From positions 1-36,891 of the forward strand of contig JASLDW010000037.1 in the NCBI GenBank assembly GCA_030151365.1: 36,891 nucleotides of DNA, in the 5' to 3' direction. The DNA comes from Lysobacter sp. Lineage in GTDB: Bacteria; Pseudomonadota; Gammaproteobacteria; Xanthomonadales; Xanthomonadaceae. The notes under the pieces are model-generated. The model was not told the DNA's origin. It did not search any database and was given only the letters and a program-made list of their open reading frames with translations. Both the position numbers and the translations under genes were made by a program. Positions within the stretch are counted from its first letter, which is position 1, and each line of letters opens with the position of its first letter. Positions 1 through 9,200 of this stretch are shown in pieces.

Positions 1-1356
1 GACTTCGCCGGTATGGACGTCGGTGACGACGAGGCCGGCCTGCAGCGGCGGGCGTCCGCGCGAACCGATCTTGGCCAATGTCGCGGTGACCGAACCTTCG
101 GCATAGGCCTGCGCCGACGGCGACATCGCCGTCATCACCGAAAGACCGGCGCCCTGCAGCGAATCGCTGGAGTAATCGCTGGCGAGCTGGCGGCGCACGA
201 GGTCGACATAGGCCGGGAAACGATTCGGCGGCCCGTTGCCGGGCGCCGGCGTCACGCCCAAAGGCGCCTTCATCGCGGCGTCGTATTCCTGCTGGGTCAG
301 GATGTTGCTTTCGCGCATCTTGTCGAGGACGAAGCCGCGGCGCGCCAGCGCGCGGTCGGGATGGCGGCGCGGATCGTAGAACGACGGCCCGCGGACGATG
401 GCGATCAGCAGCGCGATCTGCTCGTTGTTGAGCGATTGCACGTCGCGCCCGAACCAGAACTCCGACGCCGATTCGATGCCGTGGATCGCCTGCGAACCTT
501 GCTGGCCGAGGTAGACCTGGTTGAGGTAGGTCTCGAGGATGGTGCGCTTGTCGTAGCGCATCTCGAGGATGATGGCGTAGAGGATCTCGTTGAGCTTGCG
601 GCTCGGCGTCACTTCCTTGCCGATGCCGAGCAGGCCGCTGCGCGCGAGCTGCTGGGTCAGGGTGCTGGCGCCCTGGCGGCTCTCGCCCCCGGAGCGCAGC
701 GCGACCCATACCGCGCGCAACATGCCGAGCGGATCGACGCCATGGTGCCGCGCGAAATTCTTGTCCTCGACCGCCTGCAGGCCGGTGACCAGCTTTTCCG
801 GCACTTCATCGAGGCTGACCAGCCGACGCTCTTCCTGGGCGCGGCCGTAGAGCGTGGCGATGCGCGCGGGGTCGAGGCGGGTCGCCGCCACGGTCTTGTG
901 CGTATCGCGATCGCCGACGGCGACGACGCGACCATCGCCCAGGGTGACGTCGATGCGATGCGCGGCGATGTGGCCGCCGACATCATCGAAGCCGCGGCTT
1001 GAAATCAGCGCGTGGTTGCCCTTCACCGCATAGGTGCCGGGACGATCGCCGATGCCGTCGTTGTAATAGGCGGCGGCATCGAGCTCGGTCTTGAGCGTCG
1101 CGGCATCGAGCGCGATGCCAGGCTGCAGCTGCAGCGGGCGGGCGTAGACGCGCGTCGGCAACTGCCAGCGCAACTGGTCGAAGCGCAGCGTGACCTGGTG
1201 GTTGAGATAAAGCATGTACGGGATCAGGAATCCCAGGCCAACCCCGAGGCAGACCAGGGACAGCTTGATCAGCCGCTGCTTCCACGAAGGAGTGCCGTCG
1301 GTGTTGTCGTCCTCGTACTCGAGATCGTCGTCTTCGTCGTTATCGATGCGCGCCAC
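1..1356 (-). CDS. mrcB: Penicillin-binding protein 1B (partial, N-terminal 452 residues)
   Basis: Bifunctional class A PBP that polymerises and crosslinks peptidoglycan at the inner membrane. The visible part has an acidic cytoplasmic tail (residues 5-20), one membrane anchor (about 30-51), a UB2H-like region with the VYARP motif near residue 70, and the glycosyltransferase domain. Glycosyltransferase motifs seen: EDKNFARHHGVD (196-208, catalytic Glu197), GASTLTQQLARS (229-240), RKLNE (253-257) and KRTILETYLNQVYLG (270-284). The frame continues off the left edge, so the SxxK transpeptidase domain is not in the window. The start is taken as GTG at 1356 because the acidic tail follows directly; there is no ATG nearby. 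The UB2H-type N-terminus favours PBP1B over PBP1A. It lies 63 nt downstream of two glycosyltransferase genes on the same strand, which may be coincidental. Confidence 0.93.
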   Translation of the reverse strand, partial: MARIDNDEDDDLEYEDDNTDGTPSWKQRLIKLSLVCLGVGLGFLIPYMLYLNHQVTLRFDQLRWQLPTRVYARPLQLQPGIALDAATLKTELDAAAYYNDGIGDRPGTYAVKGNHALISSRGFDDVGGHIAAHRIDVTLGDGRVVAVGDRDTHKTVAATRLDPARIATLYGRAQEERRLVSLDEVPEKLVTGLQAVEDKNFARHHGVDPLGMLRAVWVALRSGGESRQGASTLTQQLARSGLLGIGKEVTPSRKLNEILYAIILEMRYDKRTILETYLNQVYLGQQGSQAIHGIESASEFWFGRDVQSLNNEQIALLIAIVRGPSFYDPRRHPDRALARRGFVLDKMRESNILTQQEYDAAMKAPLGVTPAPGNGPPNRFPAYVDLVRRQLASDYSSDSLQGAGLSVMTAMSPSAQAYAEGSVTATLAKIGSRGRPPLQAGLVVTDVHTGEV

Positions 1357-1419
1357 GCAAGCAACCGCGGTTGGAAAGGGGCAGTCTAGAGCAGAACGGG
1401 ATCACGACGCCGTCGGCAT

Positions 1420-2319
1420 TCAGCCCGCGTCCGGGTCAGGGCCTTCCCTGCCCGCCAGGCCGTCGCGCAAGCCGCGGCACATCGCCCGCAGGTTGGCCAG
1501 GCGCGGCGCCACCACCAGCGAAAAGCCGAGGAATTTCAGGATCGCGCGCGGGATGTCCTGGGCGATCCAGCGCCACGGCGTGCCCGGCCGGCGATACAGC
1601 AGCACGCGGTTGCGCATGATGAAGTACAGGCGCGTCGGCCCGTGCACGATCGCCCGCCCGCCCGGCCGCCAATGCAGGCGATCGCCGATGCGATGCTCCA
1701 TCTCGGCATCCGCGATCCCGGCCAGGCGGTACCCGCGCGACTTGGCGCGGAAGCACCATTCAAGGTCGACGTTGTCGATGAACAGCCCGGCGTCCATCTC
1801 GCCGATCGCGTCGATCGCGCGCAACGGGACCAGGCAGCCGGAAGTGATCAGGAAATCGCAGTCGACGACCTCGCCGGATCGGGGTCGCAATTTGCGGTTG
1901 AACGGGAACCCGATGCGCACGAATGGCGCGGCTTCGCCGCTGCGGGCGTCGATATGGACGGGCCCGACCGCCGCCAGTCGCTCGCCAGCGGAAACCAGTG
2001 CCTCCCGGAGCCGGACGACCATGTCGCCGGCGGGCAGGCTGTCCTGGTCCATCAACATGACGTGGTCGTGGCCATGCGCGCGTGCAACGGCAATGCCCTG
2101 GTTGAGCGCGGCACCGACGCCGAGATTGTTTTCGTTGGCGATGATGTCGATATCGTGCGCCGTCGCGAGCGCGCGAATCGGCTCCAGGTTCGTCGATGCG
2201 TTGTCGACCAGCCACAGGCGCTCGACCTGCGGAGCCAGCGCATCGACCAGCGATTGCAGCGTGGCGATATCGGGGCGATACGTGACCACGATGGCGGCGA
2301 TGGAAGATGCGTCCGCCAT
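1420..2319 (-). CDS. Family 2 glycosyltransferase, rhamnosyltransferase-like
   Basis: Predicted 299-residue GT-A fold glycosyltransferase that would move a sugar from a nucleotide donor to a surface glycan. Seen: AAIVVTYRPD at the N-terminus, LVDNAS near residue 37, NNLGVGAALNQGI near 63-75, and the metal-binding MLMDQDS motif near 87-93. The DQDS form and the layout match the RfbF-like rhamnosyltransferases of O-antigen clusters; that family name is knowledge-based and the substrate is inferred. No signal peptide; probably a cytoplasmic enzyme at the membrane. The ATG at 2319 shares one base with the stop of the upstream glycosyltransferase (TGATG), so the two are probably translationally coupled. 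No other O-antigen genes (rmlABCD, wzx, wzy) are in the window. Confidence 0.85.
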   Translation of the reverse strand: MADASSIAAIVVTYRPDIATLQSLVDALAPQVERLWLVDNASTNLEPIRALATAHDIDIIANENNLGVGAALNQGIAVARAHGHDHVMLMDQDSLPAGDMVVRLREALVSAGERLAAVGPVHIDARSGEAAPFVRIGFPFNRKLRPRSGEVVDCDFLITSGCLVPLRAIDAIGEMDAGLFIDNVDLEWCFRAKSRGYRLAGIADAEMEHRIGDRLHWRPGGRAIVHGPTRLYFIMRNRVLLYRRPGTPWRWIAQDIPRAILKFLGFSLVVAPRLANLRAMCRGLRDGLAGREGPDPDAG

Positions 2320-3287
2320 CAATCCAGCCCCGACAGGTCGGCTGCCACGGAACGCAGGCCCGAGCCGAAGCGATGATAGCCGCCACGCAGGAGTTCGCGA
2401 CCGACGTGGGTGATGCGTGCGAGCGGCGATGCCGGCAAATCGGCGCGCGACACCGCATGACGCGAACGATCGGCGACGGCCGCGCGGGTTTCCGGCGTGG
2501 CGCGCTGCTCCAGCTCCCGTATCCTCAGCACCTGCCGCTCCTGATAGGCACGCCGGGAGACACCGATGCCGACCTGCTGCAACGGCGATTTCTCCGTCGC
2601 GCCGATCTGGTTGCCGCCGTGCTGGCGATAGTCGATCAAGGGGCGTTCGAGGGTATCGACGCGACCGTGCATCGACGCGATCATCGCCATCCACTCGTCA
2701 TGGGCCCAATGCGCCGCAAACGGTGTCGCCAGCGCCAGCACTTCGCGACGCAGGGCCATCGTCGCGCCGGTGACGATGTTCCGTCGCAGCAGCACGCCGA
2801 AGGCATCGCCGCGGTGCATGGCCGCCAGCTCGCGCGGGGCCACCTCCAGCACGCCGAACAGATCGCGCCCCGTCGGATTGCCGGCACCATCCACCAGCCT
2901 CGCATCCGAATGCAGGACCAGCAACGACGGATCGACGGCGAACGCGGCCATCATCATCGCGACCTTTTCGGGATGCCAGATGTCGTCCTGGTCGCAGGTG
3001 AACAGCACGTCGGCGTCGGCGCGCGCCAGTGCCTGCTCGAAATGGTGGACGTAGCCGGAGGCCTGGCCATTGCGATGGAGGACGACATCGACGCCGTTCG
3101 CGCGTCGCTCCACCGCGAAGGACTGCAGCAGGTTCCAGCTATCGTCGTCCGACCCATCGTCCGACAGCACGTATTGATCGATGCGATGGGTCTGCGCGCG
3201 CAGGCTGTCCAGCTGTCGGGGCAGGTAGCGCTCGCCGTTCCAGCTGCACAGCACCACCGCACAGCGCAGGGCGTTCGCCTCGCTCAC
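2319..3287 (-). CDS. Family 2 glycosyltransferase
   Basis: Predicted GT2 enzyme of about 322 residues. Seen: AVVLCSWNGERYLPRQLDSL at the N-terminus, LSDDGSDD, and TCDQDDIWHPEK, where DQDD is the metal-binding motif. The CDQDDIW form is common in rhamnosyltransferase-type O-antigen enzymes, but donor and acceptor cannot be read from sequence. The start chosen is GTG at 3287: it makes a 4-base GTGA overlap with the upstream stop and has a GGGGGAT sequence 6 nt before it. An ATG at 3302 in the same frame would add five residues and overlap the upstream gene by 19 nt. It sits between an SDR gene and a second GT2 gene, both overlapping, so the three probably work on one glycan. Confidence 0.83.
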   Translation of the reverse strand: MSEANALRCAVVLCSWNGERYLPRQLDSLRAQTHRIDQYVLSDDGSDDDSWNLLQSFAVERRANGVDVVLHRNGQASGYVHHFEQALARADADVLFTCDQDDIWHPEKVAMMMAAFAVDPSLLVLHSDARLVDGAGNPTGRDLFGVLEVAPRELAAMHRGDAFGVLLRRNIVTGATMALRREVLALATPFAAHWAHDEWMAMIASMHGRVDTLERPLIDYRQHGGNQIGATEKSPLQQVGIGVSRRAYQERQVLRIRELEQRATPETRAAVADRSRHAVSRADLPASPLARITHVGRELLRGGYHRFGSGLRSVAADLSGLD

Positions 3288-4126
3288 GACTGCATCCCCC
3301 ATGTCGCCATGGTCGGCTGGAACCGGCGCGGACGCACGCCCAACACCTCGATCGCAGCCGCGTTGTCGGCGACGAGATCCTGGTCGAGGCGCGACAGTGC
3401 GCCACGCAACCGTGGCAGCAGGCGCGAGGCCAGCGGCAGCACGCCGACCGGCACCGCCAGCGGCAAGGTCGAACGGTCGAGGCTGGCACGCACGCGCCGG
3501 AACATCTCGTCGACACGCAAGCGTTCGCCGCCGCCAAGCTCGAGGATGCGCGAAGATGCAGCTTCGTTCCGCACTGCCGACAACGCAGCCTGCGCGACAT
3601 CCCCTGCATGGATCGGCTGGCGCAACCCGCGGCCTGGCGGTATCGGGAACACCCGCGATCGCAATGCGCGTCGCGCGATCAGCGTCAGGTTGCGATCGAG
3701 CCCCACGCCGTAAATCATCGTCGGCCGCAGGAGGGTCCAGCGCATGCCGAGCCGCCCGCATTCGCGCTTCAGCGCCGCCTCGCCCTGCAACAGCCGCGCA
3801 GCGATCGCGCGATCCCCGGGCACGTTCGACTCTCGCTTGCTCACCGCGCTCATCGAACTGGTGGCGACGACGATCGGCGCAGGCGCATCCGCCTTGGCCG
3901 ACAGCCATTCCGCCAGGCCATCGAGCGGCCCGAAGCTGACGATGGCGTCGATTGCCGGCAAGACCGGCACCGCAGCAGGCAATCCACCTTGCACCCAGGT
4001 CACGCGCGTCGAGCCGGCAGAACGGAGAGCCCGCGACAACGCGATGACTTCCGCGCCTTCGTTTGCCAACAGCGGCAATGCCGCATGCCCGAGCTGGCTG
4101 GTCGCGCCGGTCAGGAGGATGCGCAT
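3284..4126 (-). CDS. NAD(P)-dependent SDR-family epimerase/reductase-like protein
   Basis: 280-residue extended or atypical short-chain dehydrogenase. Seen: Rossmann dinucleotide-binding motif TGATSQLG at residues 6-13, a VVATSSMSAVS strand near the active site, and LRPTMIYGVGLD, typical of nucleotide-sugar epimerase/dehydratase families. I do not see a clear YxxxK catalytic pair: the expected region reads AARLLQGEAALK, so it may be an atypical SDR or use another residue. A nucleotide-sugar substrate is an inference from the two glycosyltransferase genes downstream. The ATG shares one base with the relA stop (TGATG), so its translation is likely coupled to relA, which is an unusual partner. 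Confidence 0.8.
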   Translation of the reverse strand: MRILLTGATSQLGHAALPLLANEGAEVIALSRALRSAGSTRVTWVQGGLPAAVPVLPAIDAIVSFGPLDGLAEWLSAKADAPAPIVVATSSMSAVSKRESNVPGDRAIAARLLQGEAALKRECGRLGMRWTLLRPTMIYGVGLDRNLTLIARRALRSRVFPIPPGRGLRQPIHAGDVAQAALSAVRNEAASSRILELGGGERLRVDEMFRRVRASLDRSTLPLAVPVGVLPLASRLLPRLRGALSRLDQDLVADNAAAIEVLGVRPRRFQPTMATWGMQS

Positions 4127-6228
4127 CACGAACGCGGCCTCCGCGCCGCACGCACGCCGCGCAGCGCCAGCAACGCATCGGTGAGTTGCGCCAGCTGATC
4201 GACATCGCGCACGCGCACCTGCATCCGCGCCTGAACACCCTGCTTCGACGTATGCACTTCCAGCGCATCCATCGCGCAACCGGCCTGCGCCACCACGTTG
4301 ACGATGTCGCGCGCCAGCAGCGGACGATCCTCGCCTTCAACAACCAGCGCGACGCGCTGCGTTTCGTGGCGGCCCCACTCGACGTCAACGATACGATCCG
4401 GCGCGCGTTCGGCCATGCGCAGCAGCGTCGGGCAATCGGCGCGATGCACACTCACCTGGTGCTCGCGGGTGAGGTAACCGACCGCCGGTTCGCCCGGCAC
4501 CGGCTGGCAGCAGCGCGCGATCTGCGAAACAAGATTCTCCAGGCCCCCGATGCGCAGGCGATTCGACGGCACCGGCGCGGATTCGCGCCCGCTGCGGATC
4601 GTCGTCGGCCCGCTCTCTTCCGGTTCGCTGCGCTCGGCATCGGTGATCGCCCGCAAGACCTGGGTCGGACCGATTTCGCCGAGCGCAACGCGCATGTACA
4701 GCTCGTCGACGCTGTTGACCTGCTGGAATCGATCCAGCACCGGCTCCAGCGGGCTGCGCGCGCGGCCGTAACGCTTGAGTTCGCGTTCGAGCATCTCGCG
4801 CCCGACCTGCACGTTGCGCGCGCGATCGAGCTTGCGGAACCATGCCCGCACCTTGTCGCGCGAGCGCGCATTGACGAGATAGCGATTGCCCGGCAGCAGC
4901 CAGTCGCGACGCGGCGCCGCTTCCTTGCCGGCGATGATCTCGACGCGCTGGCCGGTGGCGAGCGGCGTATCCAGCGGCACGATGCGGCCATCGACGCGCG
5001 CGCCCCGGCAACGGTGGCCGAGTTCGGTATGCAGGCGATAGGCGAAATCCAGCGGCGTCGAGCCGGTCGGCAGATCGACCACCTCGCCGCGCGGCGTCAG
5101 TGCGTAGATACGATCCTCGACCAGCTCGCTGTCGAACTCCTCGGCCAGCGCCGCGTCCCCACCCTGCGTCTGCACGTCGAGCAGCTGGCGCATCCACACC
5201 ACGCGCCGTTCCAGCGCGCTGTCGGACGGCCCGCCTTCCTTGTAGCGCCAGTGCGCGGCGACGCCGAGTTCGGCGCTGCGATGCATTTCGTGGGTCCGGA
5301 ACTGGATTTCGAAGACCTTGCCCGCGGGACCGACCACCGCGGTGTGCAGCGAACGATAGTCGTTATGCTTGGGCCGCGCGATGTAATCGTCGAACTCGCC
5401 CGGCACCGGCGGCCACAACGCGTGGGCGACGCCGAGCGCGGCGTAGCAATCGGCGACGCTGTCGACCATCACCCGCAGCGCGCGCAAATCGTTCAGGCCT
5501 TCGAAGGGCAGCGACTTGCGCTCCATCTTTCGCCAGATGCTGTAGATGTGCTTGGGTCGCCCACTGATCGTCGCCACGATCCCATGCGATTGCAACGCGG
5601 TTTCCAGCATCTTCTTCGCGGTGTTGATGTCGTGTTCGCGCTCGCGCCGACGCTCGTCGACGAGGCCGGCGACGCGGCGGTAATCGTCGGGCGACAGCAC
5701 GCGGAAGGCGAGATCCTCCAGCTCCCACTTCAATTGCCACACGCCAAGGCGATTGGCCAATGGGGCGTGGATGTCGCGCACCGCGCGCGCCAGCGCAAGG
5801 GTGGCATCGTCGCGGCGATCGGCAAGCGAGCGCAATTCGGCAAGGCGCGTCGCCAGCAGGATCGGCACCACGCGCAGGTCGCGCGTCATCGCCAGCAGCA
5901 GGCGGCGCAGGCCTTCGGGATTGCTGCCGCCGGCAGACTGGCCGTGCAAGGCCAGCACCTGGCGTTCCGCAGCCTGACCTTCGATCAGCTCCGCCAGTGC
6001 GCCGCGTTCGCTCTCCGGCAACACGGCATTATTGGCGCCGATCGTCGCGGCGACCGCGGTATCGGCATCGGCGCCGAGCGCGGCCAATGCGTCCAACGCC
6101 TGCGGCAACCACGACGGTATCGACGCCTCCGCCAGCGCCGAACGCAACGCCTGCGCACGCTCCGCCGGCAACCCCGCCAGCAGGGCATGGTTCAACACGA
6201 CGGCAGTGGCGTCAGGAGAGGTGGACAT
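4126..6228 (-). CDS. relA: RelA, (p)ppGpp synthetase
   Basis: 700-residue RelA/SpoT-family enzyme that makes (p)ppGpp from ATP and GTP/GDP on ribosomes stalled with uncharged tRNA. Domains in order: degenerate HD hydrolase region (about 1-190; the hydrolase HD pair is absent, as in RelA rather than SpoT), synthetase (about 215-335, with RPKHIYSIWRKM at 224-235, DLRALRVMV at 247-255 and EIQFRT at 307-312), TGS (about 372-435), the zinc-finger-like segment with RCCQPVPGEPAVGY (572-585) and HRADCPTL (595-602), and a C-terminal ACT domain (about 625-700). E. coli RelA is 744 residues. The lost hydrolase residues mean a separate SpoT is expected elsewhere. It lies 12 nt after hrpA and is fused by overlap to an SDR gene downstream. 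Confidence 0.95.
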   Translation of the reverse strand: MSTSPDATAVVLNHALLAGLPAERAQALRSALAEASIPSWLPQALDALAALGADADTAVAATIGANNAVLPESERGALAELIEGQAAERQVLALHGQSAGGSNPEGLRRLLLAMTRDLRVVPILLATRLAELRSLADRRDDATLALARAVRDIHAPLANRLGVWQLKWELEDLAFRVLSPDDYRRVAGLVDERRREREHDINTAKKMLETALQSHGIVATISGRPKHIYSIWRKMERKSLPFEGLNDLRALRVMVDSVADCYAALGVAHALWPPVPGEFDDYIARPKHNDYRSLHTAVVGPAGKVFEIQFRTHEMHRSAELGVAAHWRYKEGGPSDSALERRVVWMRQLLDVQTQGGDAALAEEFDSELVEDRIYALTPRGEVVDLPTGSTPLDFAYRLHTELGHRCRGARVDGRIVPLDTPLATGQRVEIIAGKEAAPRRDWLLPGNRYLVNARSRDKVRAWFRKLDRARNVQVGREMLERELKRYGRARSPLEPVLDRFQQVNSVDELYMRVALGEIGPTQVLRAITDAERSEPEESGPTTIRSGRESAPVPSNRLRIGGLENLVSQIARCCQPVPGEPAVGYLTREHQVSVHRADCPTLLRMAERAPDRIVDVEWGRHETQRVALVVEGEDRPLLARDIVNVVAQAGCAMDALEVHTSKQGVQARMQVRVRDVDQLAQLTDALLALRGVRAARRPRS

Positions 6229-6240
6229 CGTCCCGCTACG

Positions 6241-9200
6241 TTACCTCAGGCCGGCGATGCGGCCTGCAAGTTTTTTCGCGGATACGCCGCCCTTCACGCC
6301 GAGCTCCTGGGCAAAGGTGGCGACGCGCAGTTCCTCCAGCTCCCAGCGCAACGCCCGCGCCTGCGCATCGGCGGGATCGACTGCGGCCAATGCATCGGCA
6401 AAGGGTTTGAGTTCGAGCATGCGCGCCTGGTCCTTGGCGGGGTCGCGCAGCGCGCGTTCGGCCCGCAGCGACAGTGCCTTCAGCCAGCGCGGATATTCCG
6501 CGAGTGCCTCCACCGGCACTTCGCGCAGGAAGCCGGGGCGCGCCAGCGACCCGAGATGCGCGCGCATGTCGTCGAGGTTGCCGCTGGCCCAGCCCATCAG
6601 CTTCGATTCCAGCCTGGCGCGGATGTCGGCGATCAGCGAGAGGATGGTTTCGGCCTGCTGCAGGCGACGCATCGCTTCGGCGAACAGCGTCTTGCCGATG
6701 GCGTTGCGTCGTGCGGCAAAGCCATCGGCATCGCGGATCGCGACCAGGCCATCGCTCGCCAGCGCGGCGAACGCGCCATCAACCAGGTCCTCGCGCAAGC
6801 GATCGCTTTCGCTGGTCTTCGCGCCCGGGCGTGGCGACGCCGACTCGATCGCCGCATAGAGCAACGCCGTCTTGGCCTGTACCGGCAGCTGCCGGCGCGC
6901 CTGTTTCAACTTGTCGGCCAATGCCAGTCGCAACAATCGGCGCACGCCTTCGACATGATGGCGCTCGGCAACTTCGCGTTGGGCATGCACGTGCAGCGAG
7001 ACGGTGTCGCCGTCGTCGTGCAGGGCCGGGAATGCGGGAATGCCGCCATCGCCGGTGATCTGCGCGGGAATCGCCACATCGGGGAACGTGGTCAACCCGG
7101 CGCGCGCAAGATCCCTGGCGGCGCGACCGGCGAATGCGCGCTGCGCACGCGCACCGAACTTCGCCCGCAAGTCGGCGAGATCGCGCGAACTGGCGATCAC
7201 GTTCTTCCCCGACTCGTCCTGCAATTGCAGGTTCATCCGCAGGTGCGGCTCGATGCCCGCCTCGTCGAAATCGACCGCGGAGACATCCACGCCCGACAAG
7301 CGCTTGAGGAAACGCGCCAATGTCGAGACGAAGGCATCCGCTTCCGGTTCGCGATGCGCTTCGGCGAAGGCGCGGCCGAAATCCGGCGCCGGCACGAAGT
7401 TGCGCCGCAGGATCTTCGGCAACGACTTGATCAACGCCGTCGCCTTGTCCTGCACGAAACCGGGGGCCAGCCACGAAAGCATCGCCGCGTCCAGCGCGTT
7501 GAGCAAGTGCAGCGGCACCGCCAGTGTCATGCCGTCATCGACCGCACCGGGCTCGAAGCGGTAGCGCACGGCCAGCCGCACGTCGCCGATCGCGAGATAG
7601 GGCGGGAAACGCGCGGCATCGGTTTCATCGGCGACCAAGAGGTCGTCGCGCGACCATTCCAGCGCGGCCTGCTGTTCCTTCGACAACGATTTCCACCATG
7701 CATCCAGCGCCTGCGCGTTGTGGACATGCGACGGCAGGCGATCGAGATACCAGCGCGCCTGCCATTCTTCATCGACCACCAGGCCGGCGCGACGCTGCTT
7801 GGCTTCCTCTTCCCTGGCCAGTTCCAGCGTGCGCAGGTTGCGGGCGAGGAAACCGCTGCGGGTATTGATCTCGCCCGTCACCAGGGCGTCGCGCACGAAG
7901 ATCGCGCGCGATTCCTCCGGATACAGCGCGCCGTAATGCACCGGCTTCTTCGGCGCCAGCACCAGCCCGAACAGGCTGATCTGCTCGCTGCCGAGCACGC
8001 GGCCCTGCGAACGCGACCAGTGCGGATCGTGATGGCGACGCGCCAACAGATGCGGCAATTCCGCGATCGCCCAATCCGGTTCGATCGCCGCGTTGGTGAT
8101 CGCCCAGACTTTTTCGGTATCGAGCAGCGTGGCGGACAGCAGCCACGGTGGCGGTTTCTTGGCCAGCACCGAACCCGGAAACAGCTGGAAACGGCGGCCG
8201 CGCGGACCTTCGTAGACGCCGCGATCGCCCAGATGCCCGATCTGGGTCGGCAGGCCGGCGATCAAGGCACGATGGAGATTGGCGTAATCGACACCCTTCG
8301 GGTTTGCCTCATCCGACCAACCCAGCTCCACGCACTGCAACTTCAACTGGCGATGCAGCTCACGCCACTCGCGCAGGCGCAGGAAGCCGAGAAAGTTCTT
8401 CTCCGCCCATTTGCGCAGCTGCGACTGGCTCATCTCCTCGTGGGCAACGCGATACGCTTCCCACAGGTTCCAGATGCCGGCGAATTCCGACTTGGGATCG
8501 GCGAATTGCGCATGCGCGGTATCGGCGGCGGCACGGGCATCGGCCGGACGTTCGCGCGGATCCTGGATGCCGAGGAAACTGGCGATCGCCAACATCTCGT
8601 GCAGGCAACCACGCGTGTGCGCGGCGATCAGCATGCGCGACAGCTTCACGTCCACCGGCAAGCGCGCCATCTGCTTGCCGATCGCGGTCAGCTTGCGATC
8701 GGCGTCGATGGCGCCAAGCTCGGTCAATTGCTGCCAGCCATCGGCGATCGCGCGTGGATCCGGCGGCTCCAGGAACGGGAAATTTTCGATCTCGCCCAGG
8801 CCGATGCTGAGCATGCGCAGGATCACGCCGGCCAGTGCGGAACGACGGATTTCCGGATCGGTGAACTCGGCGCGCGCGGCGGAATCGGCTTCCGAATACA
8901 AGCGGATGCAGACGCCATCGGCGACGCGACCGCAACGGCCCGCACGCTGGTTGGCACTGGCCTGCGAAATCTCCTCGATGTGCAGGCGATCGAGTTTCTG
9001 CCGCGGACTGTAACGCTTGACGCGGGCGTAGCCGGGGTCGACCACGTAGCGGATGCGCGGCACCGTCAGAGAGGTTTCGGCGACGTTCGTCGCCAGCACG
9101 ATGCGACGCTTCGGTCCCGGCTGGAACACCTTGTCCTGGTCCTTGGCCGACAACCGCGCGTACAGCGGCACCACTTCGGTGCTGCGGTACTTGCGCCGTT

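Noticed and set aside
4126..6228. relA read as a bifunctional SpoT/Rel enzyme
   Set aside because: The hydrolase HD residues are not present in the N-terminal region, while synthetase, TGS and ACT parts are. It fits a monofunctional RelA.
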